Part shown: positions 22,077 to 33,689 of the stretch, in pieces
Layout: every line of letters starts with the position of its first letter
How positions within the stretch are numbered: the stretch's first letter is position 1
Assembly: GCA_015680905.1 (NCBI GenBank)
Contig: CM027381.1
Span: 69,367,501-69,431,500, forward strand
Direction: 5' to 3'
DNA: 64,000 nt
DNA from: Coptis chinensis
Lineage: Eukaryota > Streptophyta > Magnoliopsida > Ranunculales > Ranunculaceae
Position numbers and translations under genes: made by a program
Notes under the pieces: model-generated
The model's input: the letters and a program-made list of their open reading frames with translations, nothing else
What the model was told of the DNA's origin: nothing
Databases searched by the model: none

Positions 22077-23466
22077 CTAGTCATCTGCTGCATCAGACAA
22101 CTCAAGCTCAGTGGCTTGAACTTCTATAGACTCACCATTCTGCCCAGCTACTTCCGGCTTACTAAAAGATAACACGGAAGTCTCATTAAAGGTAACATCT
22201 CTGCTGACCAGGAACTTGTGGTCTTCTAGACACCGTAATCTGTATCCCTTTACCCCATTTGCGAAGCCTAAGAATATGGCTTTCTTAGCTCTAGGATTTA
22301 GCTTGCTTTCTCTCACATGGTAGTAAGCTGTCGATCCAAACACTTGCAAAATACTATAATCAGCTGGGTTACCTAACCACACCTCATAAGGTGTCTTGCA
22401 ATCTATAGCTGGAACTGGTGACCTATTATACAGGTAACACACCATGGACACTACATCTGCCCAATACTCTTTGCCTAGACTGGCATTAGACAACAAATAT
22501 CTCGCTCTTTCAAGCAAGGTTCTATTCATCCTCTCTGCCATTCCATTCTCAATGCGGCGTGCCCTAATCGTCCGATTAATCCGACAATTCCACTGTTACA
22601 AGATAAAACTCTTGGAAAGGCCCATAGGTATACTCAGTACCGTTGTCAGATCGTAGTGTCTTTACCTTTCTATCTGTGCGATTCTCAACCCTTGCCTTCC
22701 ACTTCTTAAATATCTCAAACACTTCATCTTTCGTTTTCATCATATACACTCACACATAGCGGGTATAATCATCAATGAATGAGACATAATAGCGGTTACC
22801 TCCCTTTGAAGCCACTCTGGAGGGTCCCCAAACATCTGTATGCACATAGTCAAGGATGCCTATTGTCGTGTGCTTGCTTGACTTGAACTTGACTCTGCAC
22901 TGCTTCCTATAGACGCAATGCTCACAGAACCCCATACTTGGCTTTTTCAAGTCCTTTAAGATCCCTCGCTTGCACAACTCAGACAAACCCTTTTCACTCA
23001 TATGCCATAGTCGCATATGCCACATCTTAGTGCACTCAGAATCATCACTACATGCAACCACTGCTACATCGCCTATCACCGTACTACCCATCAAAGTATA
23101 CAAGGTTCCATGTCTTTGACCCTTCATAATAGTTAAAGAGTCACTGACAATCTTTAGGACTCCACCTTCGCCCATAAACTTGTGGCCTTTGGAATCCAAG
23201 GTACCAAGAGAAATAAGGTTTTTCTTTAGCTCAGGAACATGCCTCACATCAGTTAAAGTCCTCACTATACCATCATGCATCTTAACCCGTATAGTTCTAA
23301 TTCCTACCGTCTTACAAGCAACGTCATTACCCATCAAAACGGAACCACCATTAATGCTCTCATAAGAAGTAAACCACTTTCTATTCGGGCACATATGGTA
23401 GGAACATCCGGAATCAAGAATCCACCTTTCGGCCATATAGTCTTGTGTGGACACACAGAGACTCAA
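22077..23466 (-). pseudogene. Copia protease and integrase, broken
   Basis: The protease has the aspartic motif LDSGCSYHMC near 23410. The integrase has the HHCC zinc-binding part (WHMRLWHMSEKGL with FCEHC), then the catalytic core with Asp in HTDVWGPS and FIDDYTRY. The frame is lost at about 22750 and recovers at 22541 with ENG-MAERMNRTLLERARYLL, which lies near the third catalytic residue. The C-terminal GKEY-type and chromatin-side sequences run to 22077. Confidence 0.88.
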
Positions 23467-24294
23467 CTCGTCCCCTTCAGAGCCTGAAGCATAACTGCCT
23501 CAATTTTTGCCTTACCTTTCTTCTTACCATCTTTCTTGTTCTCTTTCTTCAGGTGAGGACAATTACTTGCGTAATGTCCATTTTCATCGCAATTGTAGCA
23601 CTTCACATGTGTCAAAGGCTTCTTTGACTTGGACCTAGACTTCTCATTGCTTATAGAAGCCTTTTCATATGACCTTCCTCTTGCCACTAGCCCCTGACTT
23701 GCATCAATGCTATTCTCTACACGTGTCTTCTTCATCAACTCATAAGAAAGAAGTGCACTCTGAACTTCGTCAAGATTAACGTCTTCTCTGTTCATAAATG
23801 TAGTCATTAGATGCTCATAGCTTTCTAGCAAGGAGAATATTAAACATGCCGCTTGATCCTCATCATCCATCTTCATGCCAACATTCAAATAATCTGCTAG
23901 ACGTCGACAGAACTCACTAATGTGCTCTTACATCGTTGAACCATTGACCATCATGTACCGAAAGATGCTTCTTAAGGTACATCTTGTTCGTCATGCTCTT
24001 GGTTATATACATAGACTCTAGTTTGAGCCAAATACTGGCAGCGGTATTTTCTCCCATCACACTATACATGACCTCATTAGCAAGACACAACCGGATTGAT
24101 GAACAAGCCTGAAGATCGAACTCTTCCCAATCATCATCACTCATACTCGCCGCCTTTGCTTGTCTCCCCTTTAAGGCCTTATGCAAACCTTGTTGGATGA
24201 GGATGTCCCTGACTTGGACTCTCCAAATCCCAAAGTTATTTTTCCCATTAAACTTATCTACTTCAAACTTAGCATTTGACATCTTGGGAGCCAT
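23463..24294 (-). pseudogene. Copia gag with CCHC zinc knuckle, frame-shifted
   Basis: It starts at ATG 24294 (MAPKMSNAKFEV) and includes the gag polyprotein segment NNFGIWRVQVRDIL. A frame shift near 23,917-23,890 divides it. The second half holds SLLESYEHLMTTF and the nucleocapsid knuckle CYNCDENGHYASNC. The gag end overlaps the protease start. Confidence 0.88.
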
Positions 24295-24421
24295 CTTTCA
24301 AGTTACACACAATAACCCAAAAAATAATTTTACTTCGGAATTTAATTGAACACCTTGTCTACACAAATTTCGAGCACTATAGTTCTTTACCAAAACTCAA
24401 AATCCTAGGTCGTAAACCTAC

Positions 24422-24433
24422 GCTCTGATACCA
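24422..24433 (-). other. Primer-binding site of the copia element (initiator Met tRNA type)
   Basis: TGGTATCAGAGC on the minus strand, five bases inside the 5' LTR. It is the standard complement to the 3' end of plant initiator methionine tRNA. Confidence 0.9.
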
Positions 24434-24438
24434 ATTAT

Positions 24439-25039
24439 TGTGAATAGAACAATGCGGAAACAACGTTATCCATAACAAATAGATCAATCCTACACAAAGA
24501 TCGATCCTACACACTAGACAAGACTTTAACACCCTCCAAGCAATATCCCAACACTTCTTAATATCAAATAAATAAGCATATAAAGTAAAACAATTAATGT
24601 AAAAGTAGAACAAACCACAAGACGAGATATATCGTGGTTTGGCAATTTGCCTACGTCCACACTACGAGTTCCAAGCTTTACTAGATGTTCGGAGTAACAG
24701 ATTACAAGTCTCTCAATTCACTCACAAAGAATGAACACTCAACTCACAAAGAATTGCTCTCTTATAATCTCTCTCTTTCTTGGTTTTGGTTAAGTTAGGT
24801 TTCTATAGAAAAAACCTATATTTATACTATTTCAGAAAACTTCTGAAATAAGTCAAATTCGTGCTGAAATACGGTGGAGTGTGACCCGCGCCCTTGTGAA
24901 GGCAAAAGGGAGCGCAGGGTGCGCTGAAGAGCCTGGAGGTCAACCAAGGCATGAGTGCGACCCACGCCCTTGTCAAGGCAAAAGGGAGCGCAGGGTGCGC
25001 CCTATATGAGAAAAGCAAAAGTCACCCTTTTTCTCTACA
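24439..25039 (-). repeat. 5' LTR of the copia element
   Basis: 601 bp, matching 19576-20177. It carries the element's promoter and the same doubled GC-rich units near 24,890-25,005. Confidence 0.9.
24819..24826 (-). promoter_or_regulatory. TATA box in the copia 5' LTR
   Basis: TATAAATA on the minus strand, within the LTR and about 390 bp before its inner end. It is present in the same place in the other LTR. Confidence 0.65.
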
Positions 25040-25201
25040 TTTTTGCTTTGGGATTACAATAAAAAGGACTAGAATAATAAAAGTACATGCTTTTTTCTAT
25101 GCTACTGTTTTCTATAGTATAAGTTTTTTTTTGTTTCTGTGAAGGGTGGTTTTTGGTTCATCCATATAGTGTCTCAGAGAAGTCTTTCTGGTTCTATAGT
25201 G

Positions 25202-27566
25202 ATGAGGGAACTTATGAGACTAAGTCTCAGAGGTGAGACATCAGGCTCGAACTCAAGATAAAAAATTGAACAGCTACAGGATGAGATGCAGCAGCTAATC
25301 TGCTCAAAAGAAAAAAAAGTTATTAATATAAAATGCAAAAACCCAGTGATAGAGGAGGAAGGAACGAACACTCTAGTGGGTAAGTTGTATGGGGAACGAC
25401 ATATAGAAGTGAATGAAGTAGTTGAAGAGCTACACAGGTGTTGGCAGACAACTAGCAAGACTAAAGTGGAACTTATTACAAGAGGTTTATACAAGCTTCA
25501 ATTTGAGGATAAAACGGAATATGATTGCGAAAAAATGGACCATGGCTAGTACATGGTTTTATTATGTCAATGAAGAAATGGAGACATCTGGGCAATGGAG
25601 ATGAAGTGCTTGGTTTTGATTTTGTAAAGTTCTGGGTTCAGATTTATGGGATTCCAGCAGATAGGATCAATGCTGAGAATGTGCAAAGTGTGGGAAGTAG
25701 CTTGGGCAAAGTGAAAGCTACTGATCTTACCTGCTCAGCAGAGTTCAAGGTCCCAGTAGCTAGAGTTAGAGTGAAGATGGATATAAAGGAACGCCTCTTG
25801 AAAGGTCTGGACTTGAGAACAGAAGTGGGAGAGGTGTTTTCGGTGTCATTCAAATATGAGAAACTGGATATCTTCTGCTACTTTTGCGGGAGGATTGGTC
25901 ATGATTTTTACTTGTGTCATTAGAAGGAGAAGTATCAAATCAATATGCTGAAATGTGGAGGTTCTCCGAGGGACATTAAACATAATTTCTCCTTCATGAT
26001 GAGAGCAACGGTGTTCTATAATGGGCTGGTGTACCCAAATACTACTTCGGTGATCATCTCTGGAAGACCACAGAAACCAAAGTTTGATCAGATTCCTGCT
26101 ATGTTCAAAGGTGAGCGGAGTCATCGGAATTGGACCGGAGCTGGAATTTTGGCAACACCACCACGATCAAAACACGTGGCAAGGGATCATGGAAATGTAG
26201 CCGTTGGATCTAGATCGAAAAGGGACAAATCTTGTCAGGCTCCAACGGCTATCTCTGGACAAGGTATATGAGAAGGGTCAAGGTCTGTTGGTACAGGTGG
26301 AGGATCTGGGTCCACTTGTCTTGGATCAGACAACTTTTCTTCAGGCCCATATGCTCAGGGTCCAGAAAGTGTTAGCAGCTGTGTAAGTATCAATACTGGA
26401 TCTAACATGGTATTAAATAGGATCGGGGCCTCTGGGCCTTTGGTGATTGTGGGCTCTGTTTCAGGTAGTCCGAATGTGGAAGTGGAAATGGGTAGCTAGG
26501 ATATGGAAGTGGGCATGGGTGGAAGAAGTATGGATGTGGGGTTGCTTTATGGGTTGGGTGTATGATGCGGGGATTTGGTACCGCATAAAGGCCCTGTAGG
26601 GGCAGGTGAGTTGGAGAGAGAAAGTAATCATGATCAGGCTACATCTAGCCACTCATGTCCTCCGAGTTCTAATGTTTGCTCATCTTTTCTTGTGGGTTAT
26701 GATGGATCAGCTGATACCAATCCAGTGGCTTCGAATCCACCCCCCCCCCCGTATCGGTTCTCCAACACACCTACACGTGGTAGAGGATACAAAGTTATGG
26801 CTTCCCGAGGACGGCGAAAGAAATTTAAGAGACCTGATGGTTCACTCCCAGAGACAAGAGTGGTTGTGTTATCTAAAGAAGTGCAAGTGGTAGGAGAAAA
26901 AAGAAAAAAAAATGTTCTTTACAAGCTTTGGGGATGGCAGATCACGATGAGGAGAATTGGGTACGCAGAAGTGTTCGTTTGATGGCTGTTAGATCGAAAA
27001 GAGCGAGGTTAGACGCTCAAGCTATGAGAGATAGAGGTGAAGGACATCTTCTGGTACCGAATGATGTGGAAATCACTAACATATCAAGTGATTCCATGGG
27101 GTCGAATGATTCTGCTATGGGTAATGATGAGGAGGCTGGGGGAGAGGCACTCTCTGAGGAGGTATCTTCAGATGACTCTCAGCAAGAGGATGATGTTGTA
27201 TCAAAGGAAGAAGAGGAGGAGCAAAATGCTGACTTAGTGCCTCCTCTAGCAATGATGGGTTAGGATCAAGTTGATGTAGAGCAAGAGAGTCGTTTTATGT
27301 CCTTGGGTTATGAGTCTGGATCAGAGAATAGTGTTACCCTGCCATGTCCTCTTGTAGTGGATGATTCTACAGTGGTTCGAAGGTTAGAATATTATGAAAA
27401 GAACAATGATATAGGGGTAAGCTTAGAGGTACAAGGTAAGTGTAAGGAGGAAAAAGGTAAAGCTAAGAGTAAGGAGTCAGAAGGTACGTCAGGCAGTGGG
27501 GGTCTGTGTGGTCCTCCCCCAGGTTTCGCTGTGGCTGTACCTCAACAGCTACCTCATCAGCAATGA
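25202..27566 (+). pseudogene. LINE ORF1 (DUF4283 / CCHC gag-like protein), broken
   Basis: The ATG at 25202 begins MRELMRLSLRGETSG, with an in-frame TAA at about 25256. Then follow the DUF4283-type core (VGKLYGERHIEVNEVVEELH, then GPWLVHGFIMSMKKW and FVKFWVQIYGIPADRI) and the zinc knuckle CYFCGRIGHDFYLCH near 25880-25920. The C-terminal half is Gly/Ser-rich and acidic and ends in GLCGPPPGFAVAVPQQLPHQQ. The frame changes several times. Its stop codon TGA (27564-27566) overlaps the ORF2 ATG. ORF1 proteins coat LINE RNA. Confidence 0.82.
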
Positions 27567-29655
27567 TACATGCTTGGAATTGCCAGGGAATGGGTTCCTC
27601 CACGGCAGTTCAAAATCTAAATGATCATAGGAGGTCTTGCTCTACTGTGGAAGGAGGGAGTAAATCTGGAAGTGATCGGAGCAACAACAAACCAAATCTC
27701 AGATAAATTAAGTAATTATCATAGTAATGAGCCTTAGTTTTTTACTTTTGTGTATGGAGAACCTAATGCTAGTCTGAGACACCAGTTCTAGACAGAATTA
27801 AGGGAAATGGCTTCCTATATTCCTGGTCTTTGGCTGGTGTTGGAGACTTCAATGCTATTAAGTCTCTTGATAAGAAAATAGGTTTTTACTAAATGCATGA
27901 CTGATTTTAATTCTGTTATCAATGATCTTGGGCTGATAGATTTGGGATACAAATGCCCTAAATTTACCTGGAATAATAATAGGAGGTTAGCTGATAATAT
28001 TTTAGAACGTTTAGATAGAGCTCTTGCTTCCTTTGATTGGATGAATAAGTTCCCTAATATGTTGGTTACAAATGTTGCTAATGCTACGTCTGATCATCTT
28101 TCTATGAAGATCTCTCTGAAGGCTTGTGAGGATAAAGCTAAGAGACCTTTCAGGTTCTATAGTATGTGGCTGCAAGATGAGTCCTGCATACCTACTATAG
28201 AAAAAGCTTGGAACTCTGTCACACATGATTTACTTGATTGGAAAGTGATTCAAAAGTTGAGAAGTACTGCTGAGAGTCTTAAAATTTGGAATAAAAAGGT
28301 TTTTGGAAATATTTTCTATAACATAAAAAAGACTCAAAAAGATTTGGATAGAGTGTTACAAAGGCCTTTTAACCCTTCAAATTTAGAAAAAGCAAAGGTT
28401 TTAAAAAGTCAGTTTTTGACTAGTATGAAAAAGAAGAAACTTTTTGGAAACAAAAATCTAGTCAACATTAGATCAAAGAGGGGGGTAGGAATACAAAGTT
28501 TTTTCACCTGTCTACTATATATAGGAAAAGAAAGAATAATATAGATAAGGTTAAAGATGATAATGGTGCTTGGCATGAATGTAGAAAAGGGGTGGGTGAT
28601 ACTACTAATGCATATTTTGAAAATATTTTTGATTCTAGCAATCCTATAGATAATGAAGACATTTTAAACCTGTTTAATCCTTGTATCACTGATAAAGAAA
28701 ATCAGATTCTTAGTGCTTATCTTTCTAGAGTTGATGTTTGGCATGTGGTTAAGAAGTTAGGGGCTCTAAAATCCCCTGGGCCAGATGGGTTCCAAGGTAC
28801 TTTCTATAAACAATGCTGGGCTGTGGTAGGGGATAGTGTAACTGATTGTGTTCAAGATTTTTTTATACATGGTAAGATGAATGCTAGTTTTAATGAGACT
28901 TTTATAGCTCTAATTCCTAAGATTTCTAACCTTGATCATATCTCCAAGTTTAGACCTATCAGTTTGTGTAATTTTTGTTATAAAATCATATCAAAACTGC
29001 TGGCTAATAGATTGAAAGCACATATTAATAAAATTGTTTCTCCTTTTAGCTTTCGTAAAAGGTAGGAACATAGGAGATAATATAGGCTTGGCTAATGAAA
29101 ATTTTCATAATATGAGACATATGAAAAATAAAAAAGGGTTTGTAGCTTTAAAAATGGATATGTCAAAAGCTTATGATAGAGTAGAATGGTCTTTTATTGA
29201 TAAGTTATTCCAAAGATTGGGTTTTAATGAAAGGTGGAGATTCCTCATCTCCCAATGTTTGTCTACTATCTTTTTTTAAGTATTTTTGAATGGAGCTCCT
29301 CTGGATACTATGATTCCTAGAAGAGGGCTGAGACAGGGAGATCCTCTCTCCCCCTATCTGTTCATCTTGGTCTCAGGAGCTCTGTATAGGATGATAGCTT
29401 CAGCTGAACATAAATGGGAGTTACATGGGATAAAGATTAAAAAAGGAGCTCCACCTATCACTCATTTACTGTATGCTAATGATCTCATTTTGTTTACTAA
29501 GGCTAATCTCACAGAAAATGGGAATTTAAAAAAGATTTTGGAAGATTATTGTAAGGTGTCTAGACAAAAAATAAATTATGATAAATCTAGCTTTTATAGC
29601 AGTAAGAATGTAAATAATAAACATAAAAAGATTTTGAAAAAGTTTGGAAAATGAG
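27563..29655 (+). pseudogene. LINE ORF2: endonuclease and reverse transcriptase, broken
   Basis: ORF2 starts ATG 27563 with the family opening MIHAWNCQGMGSS. The apurinic-type endonuclease has lost part of its N-terminal half: the opening jumps directly, with a frame change near 27,621, to GLALLWKEGVNLEVIG. GDFNAIKS and the region CMTDFNSVINDLGLIDLGY remain. The reverse transcriptase includes LGALKSPGPDGFQGTFYK, FRPISLCN, VALKMDMSKAYDRVEW and GLRQGDPLSPYLF. The catalytic YADD is YAND here (29472-29483), a loss of an essential Asp. Stop codons at about 27,734, 27,790 and 29,275 and frame shifts add to the damage. Confidence 0.87.
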
Positions 29656-31576
29656 ATTTTTTGATAGGAAAGATAAGTATCTTGGGGTTCCTATAGTCCT
29701 CTCGATCTAGAAAGAAGAGAGAGGATTTTGACTACTTGGCTGATAAGATTCATGGGAAGATAAAGGGATGGAGGGCTAAAGTTCTTTCCTTGGTTGACAG
29801 AACTACCCTCATCCAGGCTGTGGTACAAGCCACACCAATTTTTGCAATGACTACTTATCTTTTTCCGGCATCTACTTGTGAGAAGATAGATAAGGCCAGC
29901 ATGCAGAAATTTTTGGTGGCACGGTACTAAGGAAAGTAAAAGCATCCACACCATGGGGTGGGATAATATTTGTAGACCTAAGGCCCAAGGTGGCTTAGGA
30001 TTCAGAAAAACTCAAGATATGAATAGAGCTATGCTAGCTAAGTTGGCTTGGAAGACTATCACTGATAAGACTTCCTTGTGGGCAAAAAAATTTATAGCTA
30101 TATATGGAAGGTATTGGTTTGATGTGAAAGACAACTCACCCCCTAATGCTTCCTGGTTTTGGAAAGGGATACATAGGGTGGCAATACCACTCAAAGAGGG
30201 GTGCTTGTGGAGTATAAGGAAAGGGAATGAGGTTTCCCTGATGACTCAACCATGGCTGAGCATAAATAAAAGGCCTATCACTATCAGTGAGCTAATGATG
30301 CCTATGAGGCCAGAGCTCCAAATGCTTAAAGTAAAGGACATTTTTCTGGAGGATGGGAGTGGATGGGATATAAATAGGGTTGATCACCTATTCCCATCTG
30401 CTGTTTAGTACCCTCATAAAACAAGTGTTTATTAGACCAAGATATGGTGGTCAAGATAAGATAAGGTGGTTGGGTACTAGGAATGGTACTCTCACAGTGA
30501 AGTCAGCATATCAGAAGCTGATGGGGAACAAAGAGGTAGCACATTCCTCTTCTTTCAATATGAGGACTGTTAAAGCTATATGGAAAATACCTATCACAGT
30601 TAGTATATAGATCTTTCTGTGGAAGCTGTACATAGGATGTCTCCCCACTGGGGATTTGCTCAGAATAAGAGGTCTGAAGGGTGACTTCTCTTGCTCCTTC
30701 TGTGGAGAAGTCCAAGAGGACCCAGTGCATCTGTTTTTCCAATGTGATTGGGTAAAGTCGATTTGGTTTGCTTCTAACATTGGGGGCAGAGTAGAAGAGG
30801 TAGCTGACAAGATTGTTAGGGAGTGGCTGAACATGTTCATTGAGTGGACTAAGGACCAGGATGAAGGAGTAGTAGAAAAAGGGATTCTGGCAATGATAAT
30901 AGTGCAGGAGCTATGGGAAACAAGAAACAAAATAAAGTTTGAAAGCAGGAGCAAAAATAGAGAATGTTTTATAAGAAGGACATCATCAATGTGGACAAGG
31001 ATCCTCAAGGCCTTTGAAGGTGAATAGGGAGTTGGGGGGCACCAGTCCCAAAACAGAGTTTCTACTCAATTAAATAACTGTTTGAATGAAAATGTATTTC
31101 TTGTTATTGAAATAGATACAATAATAATAAGATTTGATGCTGCTTTTTTCAGGGAAAATGGAGAAGCGTTAGCTGGAGGTATGGCATGGGACAATGAAGG
31201 ATGTTTAATAGCAGCATATCCTCAAGGAGATTCACAGCAAGGGATGTAGAGGAAGCAGAAATGGTGGCAATAGAGGTAGTAGTAAAGCTAGCTAGGAGTA
31301 CAGGCGCTAACTCCTTCTTGTTCGAGGGGGATAGCAAGCTAGCAATCCAGAATGTTGTAAACACGATCGAGTCAAAGTCATGTAGTTGAAACTTGAACCT
31401 ATTAAGTGTATGGTAGATGAGGTCTGTAGGTCTTTTGGGTTTTGGAAGTTCCATTGGATTAGTAGGAGGTATAACACTGAAGCTCATGAGTTGGCTAGAT
31501 GGGCAGTTCAGGGTCAGGATGTTAACCTCTTGCCAAAACTCTTATTGGATTGTAGTGTGGTTCCTTTGATGTTTTA
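29656..31576 (+). pseudogene. LINE ORF2 C-terminal part: zf-RVT and RNase H
   Basis: After a connector (AWKTITDKTSLWAKKF and related) comes the zf-RVT domain with CSFCGEVQEDPVHLFFQCDW near 30,690-30,750. The RNase H domain follows: FDAAFFRENGEALAGGMAW near 31,133, then EAEMVAIEVVVKLA, LFEGDSKLAIQNV and NTEAHELARWA, so the catalytic acidic residues can still be recognised. Frame shifts or stops occur near 29,930, 30,408, 30,610, 31,027, 31,250 and 31,388. Confidence 0.82.
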
Positions 31577-31601
31577 ATATATAAATGTGTGTTGCTAGCT
31601 G

Positions 31602-31610
31602 AAAAAAAAA
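31602..31610 (+). other. Poly-A tail marking the 3' end of the LINE
   Basis: Nine A residues follow TGTTGCTAGCTG, shortly after the RNase H stop. The following TATTAAAATTTTAAAAC has only weak resemblance to ATATTAAATTTTTTTAG at about 19,430, so a target duplication is not established. Confidence 0.65.
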
Positions 31611-31810
31611 TATTAAAATTTTAAAACATTGAAACTCTGGAAGTCTTAATAGTTAATACCAAAAGATTGACAAGTCTATATGCATGCCAACCTGTTTAAT
31701 CTAGAGCACTACAAAGAAAATTGGTTTTTAAATTAGATTACTTAAACTTTCACTCTAGCCAGTGTTTACAATGGATTTTCTAAACAAAGAAACAACAAAT
31801 TAAAGGGAGT

Positions 31811-33673
31811 AACTCTAGAGGACAAATTGGGGGAAAAAGTAACTCTAGAGGACACTCTTTTTTTTTAATCACAAACAAAGACCGGATAGATCGATGAAAA
31901 GTCAAGTATACCCTTGACGCGAAATTAAAAACGGTTCAAGTAGATGAAATTTCAAGTATACCCCTGGTACGAAATAATAAACGGCCCGGCCCGGCCCAAC
32001 CGAAATGATCTGGTATTAACATGAGCTATGAACACTCATTGTTCATATAAACAATCATTGTTGATTGTTCATATCTATTTAGTATATGAACAATCACTGT
32101 TCATACCTCAATATAATGTATGATCAGTAAAAACACCTATTGGAGTATGAACAATATATGATTGTTTATACCTCAACATGAGTTATACCTATTTGGGGTA
32201 TGAACAATCAATGTTCATATCTCAACATAATGTATAATCAATAAGGGTTATTGGAGTATGAATAATGATTATTCATACCTAATCACTGTTCATACCTATT
32301 TGGGGTATGAACAATCATTGTTCATATATCAATATGAGCTATGAACAATCATTGTTCATACCTATTTGGGGTATGAACAATCAATGTTCATATATGTGAA
32401 CAATTATTGTCCATACCTATTTGGGGTATGAACAATCAATGTTCATACCTCAACATATATAATGTATGATTAATAAAAACACTTAATTATTGGAATATGA
32501 ATAATCATTGTTTATAACTATTTGGGGTATGAACAATTAATGTTCATACCTCGACATAATGTATGATCAATAAGAATATTTATTGGAGTATGAATAATCA
32601 TTGTTCATACATCAATATGAGTTATGGACAATAACTGTTTATACCTATTTGGGGTATGAACAATTAATGTTCATGTGAACAATTATCGTTCATACCTATT
32701 TGGGGTATGAACTATCACTGCTCATACATCAACATGAGCTATGAACAATCAATGTTCATACCTATTTGGGGTATGAACAATCAATGTTCATACATCGACA
32801 TAATGTATGATCAATAAAAACACTTATTAGAGTATGAATAATCATTGTTCATACCTATTATGAACAATCATTGTTCATACTATATCAACATATTTGGGGT
32901 ATGCACAATTATTGTTCATACCTATTTGGGGGTATGAATAATCAATGTTCATACCTAAACATAATGTATGATCAATAAGAACATTTATTGGAGTATGAAT
33001 AATCATTGTTAATACCTATTTAGGGTATGAACAATTACTGTTTATACATCAACATGAACTATGAACAATCAATGTTCATACCTAAACATAATGTATGATC
33101 AATAAGAACACTTATTTGAGTATGAACAATTATTGTTCATACCTATTTGGAGTATGAACAATAATTTTTCATATATGAAGAATAATTATTGTTCATACTT
33201 ATTTGGGGTACGGTATGTTCAACCTCAATATAATGTATGGTCAATAAGAACACTTATTGGAGTATGAACAATCATTGTTCATATCCGAAATGTTCATACC
33301 TATTTCGGGTATGAACAATAATTGTTCTTATTATTGATACCTATTTAGGGTATGAACAATTAATGTTCATACTTTAACATAATGTATAATCAGTAAGAAC
33401 ACCTATTGGAGTATGGACAATTATTGTTCATACATCAATATATTGTATAAAGTACGTTCACCTATTTGGGTCATTGTTCATACATCAGCATAAGGTATAA
33501 ACACTCATTGTTCATAGCAAAATGACAGAAAGGGTAAAATTGAAAAATATTTATTTCAAATTCGGGCCATTTATCCTTGGATTATTTTCACTTGAAAATT
33601 GGTTTTCCGGATTATTTTCACCCGAAAAATTGTTCTTGTGAGTGATTATAAAAAAACTCTGTCCTCTAGAATT
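31811..33673. mobile_element. Non-autonomous TIR element filled with palindromic minisatellite
   Basis: The left arm 31841-31876 (AACTCTAGAGGACACTC, T run, AATCACAAAC) is the reverse complement of the right arm 33638-33673 with few mismatches. The left tip is itself doubled: GTAACTCTAGAGGACA occurs at 31809-31824 and 31839-31854. The interior has no coding capacity and is mostly repeat (32,020-33,515). I find no certain target duplication. A Mutator- or hAT-derived non-autonomous element is possible. Confidence 0.65.
32020..33515. repeat. Palindromic minisatellite, about 1.5 kb
   Basis: The core motif TATGAACAATNATTGTTCATA is itself an inverted repeat and occurs in full or degenerate form well over twenty times. 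Two spacers alternate between cores: CCTATTTGGGG, and a longer ATAATGTATGATCAATAAGAACA...TATTGGAG block that recurs about nine times, roughly every 100-200 bp. Either strand could fold into a row of hairpins. Confidence 0.92.
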
Positions 33674-33689
33674 GTTTTGAATCGAAATT

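Larger units (their letters stand above)
19576..25039 (-). mobile_element. Ty1-copia LTR retrotransposon, complete layout but coding-dead
   Basis: Two LTRs of about 600 bp flank gag, protease, integrase, reverse transcriptase and RNase H in copia order, all on the minus strand. The primer-binding site TGGTATCAGAGC and a purine tract are present. By eye the LTRs differ at roughly 35-40 positions (about 93-95% identity), so the insertion is not recent. The coding region has several stops and frame shifts. I see no 5-bp target duplication (TGTGT on the left, TTTTT on the right). Domain sequences suggest a Tork/Tnt1-like lineage, which is an inference. Confidence 0.93.
25040..31610 (+). mobile_element. 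L1-type non-LTR retrotransposon (LINE), decayed
   Basis: ORF1 with a DUF4283-like RNA-binding segment and CCHC knuckle, ORF2 with endonuclease, reverse transcriptase, zf-RVT and RNase H, and a short 3' poly-A run (31602-31610) define a plant L1-type LINE. The 5' limit is uncertain: LINE leader may also lie left of the copia element (19,455-19,575 is CT-rich), which would mean the copia inserted into the LINE. Stops and frame shifts are spread over the whole length. Confidence 0.88.

Noticed and set aside
19571..25044. 5-bp target duplication for the copia element
   Set aside because: The flanks are TGTGT and TTTTT; three matches of five in T-rich DNA are not evidence.
32020..33515. Regular palindromic repeats with spacers, superficially like a CRISPR array
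   Set aside because: The spacers recur and are not unique, the units vary in length, no cas genes exist, and the host is a plant. It is a minisatellite.
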